Assembly: GCF_021023135.1 (NCBI RefSeq)
Contig: NZ_PGFV01000001.1
Coordinates: 868,001 to 932,000, forward strand
Source: Brevibacterium sp. CCUG 69071
Lineage (GTDB): Bacteria > Actinomycetota > Actinomycetes > Actinomycetales > Brevibacteriaceae
Length of the DNA stretch: 64,000 nt
Reading direction: 5' to 3'
In this document: piece by piece, positions 63,329 to 64,000 of the stretch
Numbering within the stretch: the stretch's first letter is position 1
Layout of the letters: each line of letters begins with the position of its first letter
Notes under the pieces: generated by a model
Seen by the model: only the letters and a program-made list of their open reading frames with translations
What the model was told of the DNA's origin: nothing
Databases searched by the model: none
Translations under genes and position numbers: made by a program

Positions 63329-64000
63329 TCACATGAGCATCTTCAGCCTCGCTCGATGCTGTTCGAGGGTCTGCAGCTGACCGAGCAGAGTCGACTGCGC
63401 CTCGGTGTCGGTGGTGTCCTGCCGCTGCAGTCGGGAATGGAGCTCCTTAGCGATGCGTTCGAGGTCATAGTCGAAGAGTCTGGCGACGATCCCGCGGGCG
63501 AAGCGATCGGCGCCGGTGTCCTCGGCCAGCGGCAGTGGAGTGACGAGCAGCTGGGTGACGTAGGGCTTGAGATCGTCGTCGCTGACCTCGAGGACCCTCT
63601 CTGCCCACCTGGTTGTGCCCGTTCCGGCGGTCTTCAGGCCACCCGCGCGTTTGAGCGTCTCCTGGATCCGCCGATACCCGGGGTGTTCGAAGGCCTTCGC
63701 CGACAGCGAGTCGAAGAGCTTCGCGTTGACGAGTTCCGGGTGTTGGAGTGCCACCATGAGCACACCCTTCTCGGTCTTCAGCCGGGCAGGGCTGATGGGT
63801 GCCGAGAGGTTGGAGACGTCGGGGCGCTCCTCATAGACGTACTCGAGCGAGCGATCCTCGCCGGATCCCACTCCTTCCCCGGCCGGGGAGCCAGGTGCGC
63901 CCACCTGCTGTGACCGACCGAGGCCTCGGCCGCGGTCCCCTGCAGGGTCTCCGGTTGTTCCGTGCCCGGCGGATGGCCGTCCCTGTTGCCCGCCCTGCGG
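63329..64000 (-). CDS. dnaG: DNA primase, C-terminal part (gene continues beyond the window)
   Basis: 223 residues of the C-terminal end, open to the right edge. The first 55 visible residues are a Gly/Gln/Pro/Arg linker; the rest is the helicase-binding domain: KTEKGVLMVALQHPEL, FEHPGYRRI, and the terminal helical LQTLEQHRARLKMLM. Zinc-binding and polymerase (Toprim) domains lie outside. A hairpin closes the gene. Confidence 0.85.
   Translation of the reverse strand, partial: PQGGQQGRPSAGHGTTGDPAGDRGRGLGRSQQVGAPGSPAGEGVGSGEDRSLEYVYEERPDVSNLSAPISPARLKTEKGVLMVALQHPELVNAKLFDSLSAKAFEHPGYRRIQETLKRAGGLKTAGTGTTRWAERVLEVSDDDLKPYVTQLLVTPLPLAEDTGADRFARGIVARLFDYDLERIAKELHSRLQRQDTTDTEAQSTLLGQLQTLEQHRARLKMLM

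Overview
The window is ordinary chromosomal core from a high-GC actinobacterium. Gene content, codon use and local gene order (ruvC-ruvA-ruvB-yajC-secD-secF-rel; leuS, comEA-comEC-holA, rpsT, lepA-hemW, hrcA-dnaJ-rsmE-phoH-ybeY-CNNM-era; a DUF3097 gene; a 475-residue GAPDH) fit the Micrococcales, and Brevibacterium is my best guess. The genus is an inference; no rRNA lies here. I found no insertion sequence, prophage, CRISPR array, rRNA or conspicuous foreign island.

Layout. 1-5053 (minus): a CPA2-type antiporter (partial), rarA, aspS and hisS. 5168-10292: an MBL hydrolase, a DUF349 protein, an orphan AbiEi-like protein and the bifunctional (p)ppGpp enzyme rel. 10311-17612 (minus): secF, secD, yajC, ruvB, ruvA, ruvC and yebC, a translocation plus Holliday-junction block with a good promoter before yebC. 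17671-24416 (minus): a NUDIX hydrolase, an S9 peptidase, a HIT protein, thrS and a DUF4190 membrane protein. 24651-25033 (minus): four tRNA genes (Gly-GCC, Cys-GCA, Val-CAC, Val-GAC) with a promoter and a terminator. 25170-33692: a PGPGW membrane protein, zapE, then the chaperone/ribosome-maturation run hrcA to era behind a CIRCE operator. 33943-41009: DUF3097, DUF4870, hemW, lepA, an EEP-family hydrolase, a PemK/MazF-like protein and rpsT. 41181-49547: holA, comEC, comEA, degV, a UDP-sugar dehydrogenase, a small membrane protein and nadE. 49583-59030: leuS, a long-chain acyl-CoA ligase, an Ecm4-type reductase, dedA, a YihY-family protein and gapB. 59215-64000 (minus): a small membrane protein, a 2-hydroxyacid dehydrogenase, a DHA2 efflux pump with its TetR regulator, and the C-terminal end of dnaG.

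How the parts work together. Most genes serve translation (five aminoacyl-tRNA synthetases and accessory factors), protein export, recombination, stress control (Rel; HrcA with CIRCE) and DNA uptake. Several gene ends overlap by 1-4 bases (secD/secF, thrS/HIT, HIT/S9, yebC/ruvC, ruvA/ruvB, phoH/ybeY, dnaJ/rsmE, ugd/degV, aspS/rarA), which indicates translational coupling.

No new multi-gene system is evident. The observations most worth a second look are: a recurring -10 box placed 6-8 bases before start codons that lack a Shine-Dalgarno (about ten genes, probably leaderless); a perfect 70-bp palindrome beside rpsT/holA; a five-unit 23-bp degenerate tandem repeat upstream of the hrcA CIRCE; long acidic extensions on SecD, YajC and RarA; and a candidate set of TetR operators around the efflux pump.
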